A DNA stretch of 25,735 nt from DATBHM01 sp036557505 (lineage in GTDB: Bacteria; Actinomycetota; UBA4738; JACQTL01): positions 1-25,735 of the forward strand of contig DATBHM010000166.1 in NCBI GenBank assembly GCA_036557505.1. The letters run 5' to 3'. The translations under genes and the position numbers were made by a program. Under the pieces are notes generated by a model. That model did no database searches. It saw nothing but the letters and a program-made list of their open reading frames with translations, and was not told the origin of the DNA. Shown piece after piece: positions 7,606-14,911 of the stretch. The stretch's first letter is position 1, and every line of letters starts with the position of its first letter.

Positions 7606-7611
7606 TAGCCT
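7606..7611 (+). promoter_or_regulatory. -10 box for the phosphatidyltransferase gene
   Basis: TAGCCT ends 10 nt before the ATG at 7622, the same geometry as before greA (6344) and the DinB gene (17331). There is no SD between box and start, so a leaderless transcript is likely. No clear -35 is seen. Confidence 0.4.
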
Positions 7612-7621
7612 GGAAGCGCCC

Positions 7622-8329
7622 ATGGACCGGAAGGAACACGCAGCGGGGAACGCGCCGCGGATCCGCGACGCCCCCGGCCCCAGGCGGAACCAGAGCATCA
7701 TCGGGCCGCTGTTCCAGAAGGTCTTCATGTGGCCGTACCGGGTCACGTTGGTCGGCCTGTACAGGGCCGGGATCCGGCCGTGGCAGCTCACCCTGCTGTC
7801 GCTGCTCACGAATGTCGTCATCGGCCGGCTGCTCATCGACGGGCAGTTCTTCATCGCCGGCATGCTGCTCATCCCCGCGGGGCTGTTCGACGTGTTCGAC
7901 GGGGGAGTCGCCAGGATGCGCGGCGAGGAGAGCCGCCTCGGGGCGTTCCTGGACTCGACGCTCGACCGGGTGTCGGACGGGATCCTGTTCGGCTGTCTGT
8001 TCTGGGCGCTCGCGGGGCAGGGCCACCACACCACCGCGATCCTCGCGCTGGCCACGCTCTCGATCTCGCTGGTGGTCAGCCAGATCCGGGCCGAGGGAGA
8101 GGCGCTCGGCGTGAAGCTCAGCGAGGGGGTGTTCCAGCGGCTGGAGCGCTACGTCGCGCTGATGGTCGGGCTCACGGCGCCGGGCGCGCTGCTCCCCGTC
8201 CTGGCGATCCTCACGGCGCTCGGCGGCATCACCATCGCCCAGCGGGTGTGGTCGGCATGGCGCGGCCTGTCCAAGCCCGTTCCTCCGACCGAGCCGCCGG
8301 TCCAAGCACAGGCGCCCGCGGCCCCCTGA
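7622..8329 (+). CDS. CDP-alcohol phosphatidyltransferase
   Basis: This 235-residue membrane enzyme transfers a phosphatidyl group from CDP-diacylglycerol to an alcohol such as glycerol phosphate or inositol phosphate. It carries the full family motif DxxDGxxARx8Gx3Dx3D: Asp90, Asp93, Gly94, Ala97, Arg98, Gly107, Asp111, Asp115. Around it are about six hydrophobic helices. The first 25 residues are polar and the last 20 Pro/Ala-rich. In actinobacteria this fold includes PgsA-type phosphatidylinositol-phosphate and phosphatidylglycerol-phosphate synthases; which alcohol is used cannot be settled here, so no symbol is given. ATG 7622 is chosen because the motif spacing fits and a -10 box lies 10 nt upstream. 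It faces the beta-helix gene tail to tail with an 85-bp gap. Confidence 0.9.
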   Translation: MDRKEHAAGNAPRIRDAPGPRRNQSIIGPLFQKVFMWPYRVTLVGLYRAGIRPWQLTLLSLLTNVVIGRLLIDGQFFIAGMLLIPAGLFDVFDGGVARMRGEESRLGAFLDSTLDRVSDGILFGCLFWALAGQGHHTTAILALATLSISLVVSQIRAEGEALGVKLSEGVFQRLERYVALMVGLTAPGALLPVLAILTALGGITIAQRVWSAWRGLSKPVPPTEPPVQAQAPAAP

Positions 8330-8414
8330 GCGCGTCCGCCGGCCGACCTTCACGAACGCTCGCCGAGCTCACGAGCTCCGCTCGAGCCCCCACGAAGCGT
8401 CGCCGGCCGCGGCG

Positions 8415-9779
8415 CTACGAACCGTCGCCGCCAGAACCCCGCGACCCACCACCCCTCGACCCGATCCCCGGCGACGCACCCCGGCGGCCCCGACGGCGCA
8501 CGAGCACCACCACCAGCAGCACGATCAGCCCGATCAGCACCACCGCGGCCACGATCAGGGCCGCGAGGTGCTTCCTGAGCTTCTTCGCCGTCCCCACGAT
8601 GCCGCCGTTCGCGATCTTCCCCTCCAGCGCGCACGTCAGCTGCGTCGACGGGGGATGGCGGTTCGACGAGTCGACCTCGAACGGGGGATCGTTGAACAGC
8701 TCGAACATGCACTTCACCGAGCTCCCCGTCTCGAGGACGTTGCTCGCGGCCCTCCCGCTCGTGTGGTTGAGCTGGATGCGCGCCCGGAGGCGGTTGCGCA
8801 CGATGACCAGCGGTCCCCGGTCGAAGGAGTTCCCGGCGCGGAGGAACGCGTCCCCCGGGTGGTCCGGGTCGGTCTGGATGTTGTGCTCGATGCGGACGTT
8901 CTTCCAGGTATCGCCGCCGCCGATCCCGGCGATCGCGTAGCTCCCCACCCACCCGAACCGATTGTCCTGCACCACGGCGCCGTCGATGAATCCGTGCCGG
9001 CGGGGCTCGAGGTCGACCGCCGTCGACGCGATGCGGTCGAACGTCAGGCCCTGGATCCGCAACCCGGTCACGGCGTTGGCCGAGACGCCCTGCCGCCCGG
9101 CGTCCTGGCACGTGAACGGCCGCCCGGGCGTCCCGATCAACCGGACGTTGCCGGCGTCGTCCTTCTTCTGCTTGTCGACGTCGACGCAATCGCCCGCGAC
9201 ATCCGAGACGTGGAGCCCGAACAGCGTCACGTTCAGCGAGCCGTGTACCGCGATCCCGTGGTCGTGCTCGCGGGTGGCGTCGAACTGGGGGAGCCCGTCG
9301 ACGTGTTGCCCGCCCTGCACGGAGCCGCCCTCGAGCGTCACCATGTTCACGAGGTTCAGGGCCACGACCGGCCCGTTGCACTCGTCGATCTTCCTGCACG
9401 ACGGCTCGGTCGTCCGGTAGATGGTCGCGCCGTTCAGGTCGAGGGTCGTTCGCAGGCGGCTCGACTGGCCCGTCGGCGGCACGCCGAGGTCGACCGTGCG
9501 GGACACCTCGCACCTCGCGTCCTGAGGGAACAGCACCACCGAGCCGTTCGGCACGCCCGTCAGGAACCGCTCGATCGCCGGAGCCGAGTCGCCGCCCGTG
9601 ACGCAGGCCGACTCGGGGATCTGGAACTGCCGTTCGACCTGCGCGGCCGCGGCCCGGGCCGCGGGGAACGTCCCCGCGGACACCGCTTCCGGGAGGGCCG
9701 CCGCCGCGGGGGAGGCGTCGGCCGTGGCGAGCCCGGCCGCAACCGCGACCACCCACGGCAGCGCGGCGAGACGACGCAT
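8415..9779 (-). CDS. Secreted, membrane-anchored right-handed beta-helix protein
   Basis: This 454-residue exported protein begins with a signal peptide (MRRLAALPWVVAVAAGLAT, likely cleavage after ASPAAA). Its body, about residues 60-370, looks like a parallel beta-helix: repeated short strands with Asn/Gly turns such as LDLNGATIY, VALNLVNMVTLEGGSVQGG, GLHVSDVAGDCVDVD, GLRIQGLTFDRI, AVVQDNRF and VRIEHNI. A single strong TM helix (about 405-430) and a basic RRRGRR tail followed by Gly/Ser repeats lie at the C-terminus, so the helix domain would face outward. Such folds bind or cleave polysaccharides, but no catalytic residues can be assigned. The ATG overlaps the fpg stop (TGATG), which fixes the start and couples translation. 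Six Cys in the exported part could form disulfides. Confidence 0.75.
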   Translation of the reverse strand: MRRLAALPWVVAVAAGLATADASPAAAALPEAVSAGTFPAARAAAAQVERQFQIPESACVTGGDSAPAIERFLTGVPNGSVVLFPQDARCEVSRTVDLGVPPTGQSSRLRTTLDLNGATIYRTTEPSCRKIDECNGPVVALNLVNMVTLEGGSVQGGQHVDGLPQFDATREHDHGIAVHGSLNVTLFGLHVSDVAGDCVDVDKQKKDDAGNVRLIGTPGRPFTCQDAGRQGVSANAVTGLRIQGLTFDRIASTAVDLEPRRHGFIDGAVVQDNRFGWVGSYAIAGIGGGDTWKNVRIEHNIQTDPDHPGDAFLRAGNSFDRGPLVIVRNRLRARIQLNHTSGRAASNVLETGSSVKCMFELFNDPPFEVDSSNRHPPSTQLTCALEGKIANGGIVGTAKKLRKHLAALIVAAVVLIGLIVLLVVVLVRRRGRRGASPGIGSRGGGSRGSGGDGS

Positions 9780-10591
9780 CAGCCGGCCTCGGGCAGTCGC
9801 TGGCAGGACGGGCAGAACCAGGTCGTCCGCCCGGCGGCCACTGTCCGCTCGAGGGCCGTCCCGCACCGCGGGCACACCGCGCCGGGCGCGCCCCGGACGT
9901 ACAGCAGCCAGGTTCGCTTCTTCTGGATGTAGTCGCCATGGGCGCCGACCGACTCCCGCACGACCTTCCGCATGGCGTCGAACAGACGGTCGCGATCGTC
10001 CGCGTCCAGCGTCTCCAGGCGGCGTTTCGGGTGGATCCGGGCCTGCCACAGGATCTCGTCGGCGAGCAGGTTTCCGATGCCGGCCACGAACGTCTGGTCC
10101 ATGAGCACGGCCTTGGCGCCGCCCCGGCGGGGGGCCAGGAGCTCACGGAACCGCCGCCGGTCCACCGACAGGGCGTCCGGACCGAGGCCGCCGGTGATGG
10201 CGTCCGCCTCGGCTTCGTCGTGCGCCAGCCACACCCCGCCCAGCTTGCGCATGTTCCGGTACCGAACCTCGCCGCCCCCTTCGAGCTCGACGATCACGCG
10301 ATCGTGCCGGTGCCGGGGGAGGGGTTCCGTGGGCGAGCCCCCCCACAGGAACCATCCGGTCATCCCGAAGTGGAAGACCACCGCCGGCCCGTCCGTCGTC
10401 CACGCGAGCAACCACTTCCCGTGGCGAACCGCGTCGGCGAACGTCCGGCCCCGCAGCGCCCGGTCGAGCGCGCGGGCGGTGGCGTTCCTGACGATCGCCG
10501 CGTCGGTGGTCACCACGCGGCGGACGGTCCGGCCCTCGGCGTGGTCGGCCCAGAACCGCCGATATCCCTCGACGTCGGGAAGCTCCGGCAT
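9779..10591 (-). CDS. mutM: Fpg/Nei-type DNA glycosylase (formamidopyrimidine)
   Basis: This 270-residue bifunctional glycosylase/AP-lyase removes oxidised purines such as 8-oxoguanine or FapyG. It starts MPELPDVEGYR, with Pro2 as Schiff-base nucleophile and Glu3 as catalytic acid after Met removal. Lys59 in RHGKWLL matches the conserved base-recognition Lys. The helix-two-turn-helix segment contains LMDQTFVAGIGNLLADEILW. The C-terminal zinc finger is CPRC...GRTTWFCPSC, with the conserved Arg. ATG 10591 is fixed by the invariant N-terminus. The gene lies 110 bp downstream of the lipase-like gene, and its stop overlaps the beta-helix start. The MutY gene at 15.3 kb supplies the partner activity of 8-oxoguanine repair. 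Nei-like specificity is not excluded. Confidence 0.92.
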   Translation of the reverse strand: MPELPDVEGYRRFWADHAEGRTVRRVVTTDAAIVRNATARALDRALRGRTFADAVRHGKWLLAWTTDGPAVVFHFGMTGWFLWGGSPTEPLPRHRHDRVIVELEGGGEVRYRNMRKLGGVWLAHDEAEADAITGGLGPDALSVDRRRFRELLAPRRGGAKAVLMDQTFVAGIGNLLADEILWQARIHPKRRLETLDADDRDRLFDAMRKVVRESVGAHGDYIQKKRTWLLYVRGAPGAVCPRCGTALERTVAAGRTTWFCPSCQRLPEAG

Positions 10592-10701
10592 GGCCGACCA
10601 GTCTCCACGATCTCCGCCCGGCCCCGCTCCGGACACCGGCCTCCCTCCGGCACACGGCGCCCGGGCGGAGGACACCCGCCGCCGGCCCCTCTGCCCAGGG
10701 C

Positions 10702-11532
10702 TCAGGCCCTGCGCACGCCGCCTGCTTCAGGGGTCCGGCCGTCCAACCAGGCCACGAGGTCGGCGAGCACCCGGCCCCGTTCGGGCTCGTTCATCGTCTC
10801 GTGGCGAAGGCCCTCGTAGACCTCCCACCGCTTGTCGGGCGAGCCGAGCCGCTCGAAGAAGTCCCGCGCGCCGTCCGGGTCCGCGATGCCGTCGTCCGAC
10901 CCGTGGAACATCAGCACCGGCAGCGCCATGTCGGGGGCGGCCTGGTAGACCTCGATGGCCGCCTCCAGCGCCGCGGCGGTCGACTCCGCCGGCACCCGGT
11001 CCGCGAACACGAGCGGGTCGTCGTCGTAGGCGCGCTGGACGCCGGCGTCGCGGCTGAGCGCAGTCGATGGGATGCCCTGACCGTCCGGGTCGCCCATGGA
11101 CTCGAGCAGCGCGGATCCCGCCAGCACCGCGAGCGACGACAGCACCAGCCCCCGCAGCCAGTCGCCCCCGGTCCGTCCGACGTACGCCGCCGCGATCAGC
11201 GCGCCGAGGGAGTGCCCCATCAGGAACACCGGCCGGTCGCCCGCCGCCGTCCGGGTTCGTGCGAGGACGGCCTTCGCGTCGGCCACCCAATCGTCGAGGC
11301 CGCCCACCGCGCCGGGCCAGCCGGGCGACCGTCCGTGCCCGCGGATGTCGGCCGCGACGACGGAGTAGCCGGCGGCGTTCAGCCGGGCGGCGACATGCTC
11401 GTACCGGCCCGAGTGCTCGGCCAGGCCGTGGAGCAGGGCCACCGCCCCCCTTGGGGCATCCGGGGCCGGCCATTCTCGGAAGAACCGTTCGTCCGTCATG
11501 GGCGCAGATTGAACCGCATCGGGGATTCCCAT
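10702..11532 (-). CDS. Monoacylglycerol lipase-like serine hydrolase
   Basis: This alpha/beta-hydrolase resembles monoacylglycerol lipases, which release glycerol and fatty acid. It is 276 residues from ATG 11532, or 265 from ATG 11499. Seen, numbered from 11532: HGLAEHSGRYEHVAARL (35-51), the HG dipeptide forming the oxyanion hole; DIRGHGRSPG (62-71); the nucleophile elbow GHSLG with Ser108; the acid in FHGSDDGIADP; and the His in GLRHETMNEPER, the usual lysophospholipase/MAGL ending. The cap is short. There is no signal peptide, so it is probably cytoplasmic. A weak TAGCAC box six bases before 11532 supports the longer form; the second start fits family length equally well. It leads a same-strand series with fpg and the beta-helix gene. 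Confidence 0.83.
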   Translation of the reverse strand: MGIPDAVQSAPMTDERFFREWPAPDAPRGAVALLHGLAEHSGRYEHVAARLNAAGYSVVAADIRGHGRSPGWPGAVGGLDDWVADAKAVLARTRTAAGDRPVFLMGHSLGALIAAAYVGRTGGDWLRGLVLSSLAVLAGSALLESMGDPDGQGIPSTALSRDAGVQRAYDDDPLVFADRVPAESTAAALEAAIEVYQAAPDMALPVLMFHGSDDGIADPDGARDFFERLGSPDKRWEVYEGLRHETMNEPERGRVLADLVAWLDGRTPEAGGVRRA

Positions 11533-11609
11533 GGCCGTGTGCTAGAAACGCGCGGACGACTCGGCGGACCGATCTCGGGACACGGCGGACCGAAAGGGGC
11601 GGATGCGAA

Positions 11610-12644
11610 ATGGCGACCGACAGACCGGTGCAGCTCGGGATGGTCGGGCTCGGGCGGATGGGCGCGAACCTCACCCGGCGGCTCATGCGCGACGGCCACC
11701 GCATGGTCGCCTACGACGTGAGCCCCGACGCGGTGCACCGGCTCGCCTCGGAGGGCGCGACGGGGGAGGAGACCCTGGACGGGTTCGTGCAGGCCCTGGA
11801 GACGCCCCGCGCAGTCTGGGTCATGGTCCCCGCGGGGGAGATCACCGAGAAGACCGTGGCCTCGCTGGCCGAGCGCCTCGATCCCGACGACGTGATCATC
11901 GACGGCGGGAACACCTACTACCGGGACGACATCCGCCGCTCGAAGGAGCTCGCGGGCAAGGGCATCCACTACGTCGACGTGGGGACGAGTGGCGGGGTGT
12001 TCGGCCTGGAGCGGGGGTTCTGCCTCATGATCGGCGCCGAGGACGAGGTGTTCGCCCGGCTCGAGCCGCTCTTCAAGTCGATCTCGCCCGGCGTCGACAG
12101 CGCCGAGCGCACGCCCGGCCGGGAGGGGGACCCCACCGCCGCCGAGCACGGCTACCTCCATTGCGGGCCCGTCGGAGCGGGGCACTTCGTCAAGATGGTC
12201 CACAACGGGATCGAGTACGGGATCATGGCCGCCTACGCCGAGGGGCTGAACGTTCTCAAGAACGCGAATGCCGGCAAGCTCACCCGGGAGCAGGACGCCG
12301 AGACCGCGCCCCTCGAGCAGCCGGAGTTCTACCAGTACGACATCGACACCACCGCCGTGGCCGAGGTGTGGCGGCGGGGGAGCGTGGTCGGCTCGTGGCT
12401 GCTCGACCTCACGGCCGCCGCGCTCTTCGACTCCCCGGATCTGCACGAGTTCTCCGGCCGGGTGAGCGACTCCGGCGAGGGCCGGTGGACCTCGATCGCC
12501 GCCGTCGACGAGGGCGTTCCGACACCGGTCCTCACGAATGCGCTGTACAGCCGGTTCGCCAGCCGCGACCTCGACGACTTCGCCAACAAGGTGCTGTCGG
12601 CCATGCGCAAGCAGTTCGGCGGCCACGCCGAGAAGAGCTCCTAG
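11610..12644 (+). CDS. gnd: 6-phosphogluconate dehydrogenase, decarboxylating (short form)
   Basis: This enzyme oxidises and decarboxylates 6-phosphogluconate to ribulose 5-phosphate, the third step of the oxidative pentose-phosphate pathway. At 344 residues it is the short YqeC/GndA-type form rather than the 470-residue form. Seen: the dinucleotide motif GLGRMG (13-18), IIDGGNTYYRDD (96-107), the family signature VDVGTSGGVFGLERG (about 122-136), and the catalytic segment GHFVKMVHNGIEYG with Lys195 and Asn199. Cofactor choice is uncertain: after the second beta strand the sequence reads YDVSPDAV, with an acidic residue that often goes with NAD use. An AAAGGGG stretch lies about 10 nt before ATG 11610. 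The next gene starts 12 nt after the stop, and zwf follows. Confidence 0.93.
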   Translation: MATDRPVQLGMVGLGRMGANLTRRLMRDGHRMVAYDVSPDAVHRLASEGATGEETLDGFVQALETPRAVWVMVPAGEITEKTVASLAERLDPDDVIIDGGNTYYRDDIRRSKELAGKGIHYVDVGTSGGVFGLERGFCLMIGAEDEVFARLEPLFKSISPGVDSAERTPGREGDPTAAEHGYLHCGPVGAGHFVKMVHNGIEYGIMAAYAEGLNVLKNANAGKLTREQDAETAPLEQPEFYQYDIDTTAVAEVWRRGSVVGSWLLDLTAAALFDSPDLHEFSGRVSDSGEGRWTSIAAVDEGVPTPVLTNALYSRFASRDLDDFANKVLSAMRKQFGGHAEKSS

Positions 12645-12656
12645 GGCGTCGCGGGC

Positions 12657-12971
12657 GTGGCGGAGTTCGTCCGGGTCGGGGCGGCGGCGAGCGTTCCCGA
12701 CGGGGAGATCCGGGAGTTCGACCTGCCGAACATTCGGTTGGCGGTCGCGTGCGTCGACGGGCGGTTCCACGCCTTCGGCGGGGAGTGCACCGTGGAGGGC
12801 TGTCAGCTCGCCGAGGGAACCATCGAGGACGGCGAGGCCGTGGTGTGCCCCGACGACGGCAGCGCGTTCGACCTCGAGACCGGCGAACCGCTCCACGGGC
12901 CGGCGGAGGATCCCATCGCCGTGTTCGCGGTCCGGGTCGACCAGGGCTGGCTGGAGGTCGCCGTCGGCTGA
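12657..12971 (+). CDS. Rieske-fold ferredoxin-like protein lacking His ligands
   Basis: This 104-residue protein has the outline of small Rieske ferredoxins: ECTVEGCQLAEG (43-54), a 9-residue spacer, VVCPDDGSAFDLETGEPLHGPA (62-83), then a terminal strand WLEVAVG. In a true Rieske site the pattern is Cys-x-His ... Cys-x-x-His. Here Cys44 and Cys64 remain, but the His positions are Val46 and Asp67, while the structural Cys49 also remains. A normal Rieske [2Fe-2S] cluster is therefore unlikely. The DNA is unambiguous at both sites (TGC ACC GTG; TGC CCC GAC GAC). The start is GTG, 12 nt after gnd with no clear SD, so it is probably coupled to it, and zwf follows 160 bp later. Possible roles are a non-redox partner of the dehydrogenases or a protein with different metal chemistry; function is unknown. 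Confidence 0.85.
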   Translation: MAEFVRVGAAASVPDGEIREFDLPNIRLAVACVDGRFHAFGGECTVEGCQLAEGTIEDGEAVVCPDDGSAFDLETGEPLHGPAEDPIAVFAVRVDQGWLEVAVG

Positions 12972-13013
12972 CGTTCGACCGATCGCCGGTCCCCTGGGCA
13001 GAATGCGTCCCGG

Positions 13014-13019
13014 TAACGT
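13014..13019 (+). promoter_or_regulatory. Possible internal promoter -10 for zwf
   Basis: TAACGT lies in the 160-bp gap between the Rieske-like gene and zwf, and is the best TAnnnT match in this otherwise G/C-rich stretch. No convincing -35 is seen. It would give a leader of about 105 nt that includes the 13-codon upstream frame. Confidence 0.3.
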
Positions 13020-13102
13020 CCGTGACCGGGCCGGGACGAACCACGAACGACGACGTACGACGCGGGAACGGGGACCGAGGACCGACCGGGAGGAGCACCG
13101 AC

Positions 13103-13144
13103 ATGCCGATCGACCCACGAGGAGGCCGAACATGGCGTCGCTGA
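13103..13144 (+). CDS. 13-codon upstream ORF overlapping the zwf start
   Basis: ATG 13103 has its own GGGAGGAG site 7 nt upstream and encodes MPIDPRGGRTWRR, ending in TGA at 13142-13144, ten nt past the zwf ATG in another frame. The zwf SD (GAGGAGG, 13119-13125) lies inside it. Ribosomes reading the leader would cover the zwf initiation site and terminate next to it, so coupling or attenuation is possible. Four Arg and one Trp codon stand out. It may also be chance in purine-rich DNA; there is no protein-level evidence. Confidence 0.3.
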   Translation: MPIDPRGGRTWRR

Positions 13145-14613
13145 AGCCGGCGGAGCCCCAGGCCATCGTCATCTTCGGCGCGTCCGGCGACCTCACGAAG
13201 CGCAAGCTCCTTCCGGCGTTCTGGCACCTCTACGCGGAAGGGCTGCTGCCCGAGGGGATCGCGATCGTCGGATACGCCCGCACCGAGATGACCGACGAGG
13301 CTTGGCGGAGCTACGCCAAGGAGCAGATCTCGGAGTTCGCCCGGGAACAGCCCGAGGGCGAGCGGTGGGACGACTTCGCCCGGCGGCTCTCGTACTGCCC
13401 CGGCGAGTTCGCCAACGAGATGGCGATGGAGCACCTGCGCACGCACCTGGAGGAACTCGACCGGAAGCTTGGCACCAACGGCGGCCGGTTCTACTACTGC
13501 GCGACCCCGCCGGCCGCGTACCCGGACATCGTCGCCCGCCTCGGTGAGAGCAAGCTGCACGAGGAGGCGAAGATCGTCATCGAGAAGCCCTTCGGCCGCG
13601 ACCTCGCCTCGGCCCGGCAGCTGAACACCGAGATCCACTCGGTGTTCGAGGAGCGGCAGGTCTTCCGCATCGACCACTACCTCGGCAAGGAGACCGTGCA
13701 GAACCTCCTGGCGCTGCGGTTCGCCAACGGGATGTTCGAGCCGATCTGGAACCGCCGGTATGTCGACAACGTACAGGTCACGGTGGCGGAGGAGATCGGC
13801 ATCGAGGGGAGGGGGCAGTTCTACGAGCAGACCGGGACCATCCGCGACATGGTCGTCACGCACCTGTTCCAGATGGTCACGGTGATGGCCATGGAGCCGC
13901 CGGTCACGTTCGAACCCGACCGCCTGCGCGACGAGAAGGTCCGCGTGCTGCGGTCCATGCAGCCGATCGACCCCAAGAAGGTGGTCCGCGGTCAGTACAT
14001 CGGCTACCGGCAGGAGGACGACGTCGAGCCGGAGTCGCAGGCCGAGACGTATGCGGCCATGCAGGTCTACATCGACAACTGGCGGTGGGCGGGGGTGCCG
14101 TTCAATCTCCGGACCGGGAAGAACCTCCACCGCAAGATCACCGAGATCTCGATGTCGTTTCGGCAGGTTCCCTACTCCGTGTTCCGGGGAACGGACGCCG
14201 TGCCGCTCGGCCGCGACGCGCTGGTCATCCGGGTCCAGCCCGACGAGGGCATCTCGATGCACCTCAACATCAAGAAGCCGGGGCTGGGGTTCGCGCTCGA
14301 CCGCGCGGAGCTCGACTTCGACTACCAGAGCGCGTACCGGACACCGCTGATCGAGGCGTACGAGACGCTGATCCTCGAGGCGATGGCCGGCGACCACACG
14401 CTGTTCACGCGCGCTGACGAGGTCGAACGGGGCTGGGAGGTCATCGCGCCGGTGATCGAGCACCCGCCGCGGGTGCACTTCTACGAGAAGGGGTCGTGGG
14501 GCCCGGTCGCCGCCGACGAGATGATCCTGCCCAGGCACTGGCACGTGACGCCGCCGCCGGAGGACTCCGGCCACCACCACCAGCACACCGGCCCGGAGGC
14601 CCCGGCGATCTGA
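13132..14613 (+). CDS. zwf: Glucose-6-phosphate 1-dehydrogenase
   Basis: This 493-residue enzyme oxidises glucose 6-phosphate to 6-phosphogluconolactone, the entry to the oxidative pentose-phosphate pathway, giving reduced nicotinamide cofactor. Seen: the nucleotide-binding GASGDLTKRK (16-25), EKPFGRD (151-157), the substrate-binding signature RIDHYLGKE (179-187), and the catalytic His244 in GTIRDMVVTHLFQ. The ending PLIEAYETLILEAMAGD and the following helix are typical. The last 25 residues extend past the usual end and carry HHHQH (481-485). The start has GAGGAGG, 6 nt away, in support. It is the third gene of the gnd cluster; no 6-phosphogluconolactonase or opcA is next to it. Confidence 0.96.
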   Translation: MASLKPAEPQAIVIFGASGDLTKRKLLPAFWHLYAEGLLPEGIAIVGYARTEMTDEAWRSYAKEQISEFAREQPEGERWDDFARRLSYCPGEFANEMAMEHLRTHLEELDRKLGTNGGRFYYCATPPAAYPDIVARLGESKLHEEAKIVIEKPFGRDLASARQLNTEIHSVFEERQVFRIDHYLGKETVQNLLALRFANGMFEPIWNRRYVDNVQVTVAEEIGIEGRGQFYEQTGTIRDMVVTHLFQMVTVMAMEPPVTFEPDRLRDEKVRVLRSMQPIDPKKVVRGQYIGYRQEDDVEPESQAETYAAMQVYIDNWRWAGVPFNLRTGKNLHRKITEISMSFRQVPYSVFRGTDAVPLGRDALVIRVQPDEGISMHLNIKKPGLGFALDRAELDFDYQSAYRTPLIEAYETLILEAMAGDHTLFTRADEVERGWEVIAPVIEHPPRVHFYEKGSWGPVAADEMILPRHWHVTPPPEDSGHHHQHTGPEAPAI

Positions 14614-14693
14614 GCGGTACGCTGGTCGCCCGCTCGCCCGGCAGTGGCCGGTCGCGGGCGCCGGATCAGGTCATCGACGAGGAGGTTCCGACC

Positions 14694-14891
14694 GTGGCAC
14701 GCGACGCCGATTGGGTGCTGTTCGAGAAGGCCGTGGAGATCACCGGGTCCGCGCTGCGCGGGACGATGGGGGCGGAGAACTCCAAGGAGCCCGCCTACGC
14801 CGGCGAGGTGTTCCGCGCGGTGTGGGAAGCCCTGAAGGAGGCCGCCAAGGAACTGCCGGACAAGGGGACGCTGCCCGGGTTCGGCCGCTAG
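14694..14891 (+). CDS. Conserved-looking small protein, 65 aa, unknown
   Basis: The frame begins with GTG and is preceded by GAGGAGG 8 nt upstream, a strong SD for this window. The 65-residue product is soluble and mostly helical: WVLFEKAVEITGSALRG (7-23), then an acidic AYAGEVFRAVWEALKEAAKEL helix (about 34-54), and a LPDKGTLPGFGR tail. No signal, TM segment or metal motif is seen, and I do not recognise the family. It lies 80 nt after zwf; a TACGCT box near 14617 could start a separate transcript. It converges on the CBS gene with a 9-nt gap. Third-position GC is like that of its neighbours, so it is probably a real gene. Confidence 0.65.
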   Translation: MARDADWVLFEKAVEITGSALRGTMGAENSKEPAYAGEVFRAVWEALKEAAKELPDKGTLPGFGR

Positions 14892-14911
14892 CCCGGCGGC
14901 TCAGTCGGCCG
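14882..14911. terminator. Imperfect GC hairpin at convergent stops
   Basis: AGCC-CGGC-GGCT (14890-14901), flanked by CGGCCG on each side (14882-14887, 14906-14911), can fold into a two-part stem spanning the stops of the 65-aa gene and the CBS gene. There is no T-run. It is a possible shared terminator, suggested by position only. Confidence 0.3.

Noticed and set aside
11603..13144. 513-codon plus-strand frame overlapping gnd, the Rieske-like gene and the zwf start
   Set aside because: It is an Arg/Gly-rich shadow of gnd in another phase with no domains; only its last 13 codons, with their own SD, were kept as a possible leader frame.
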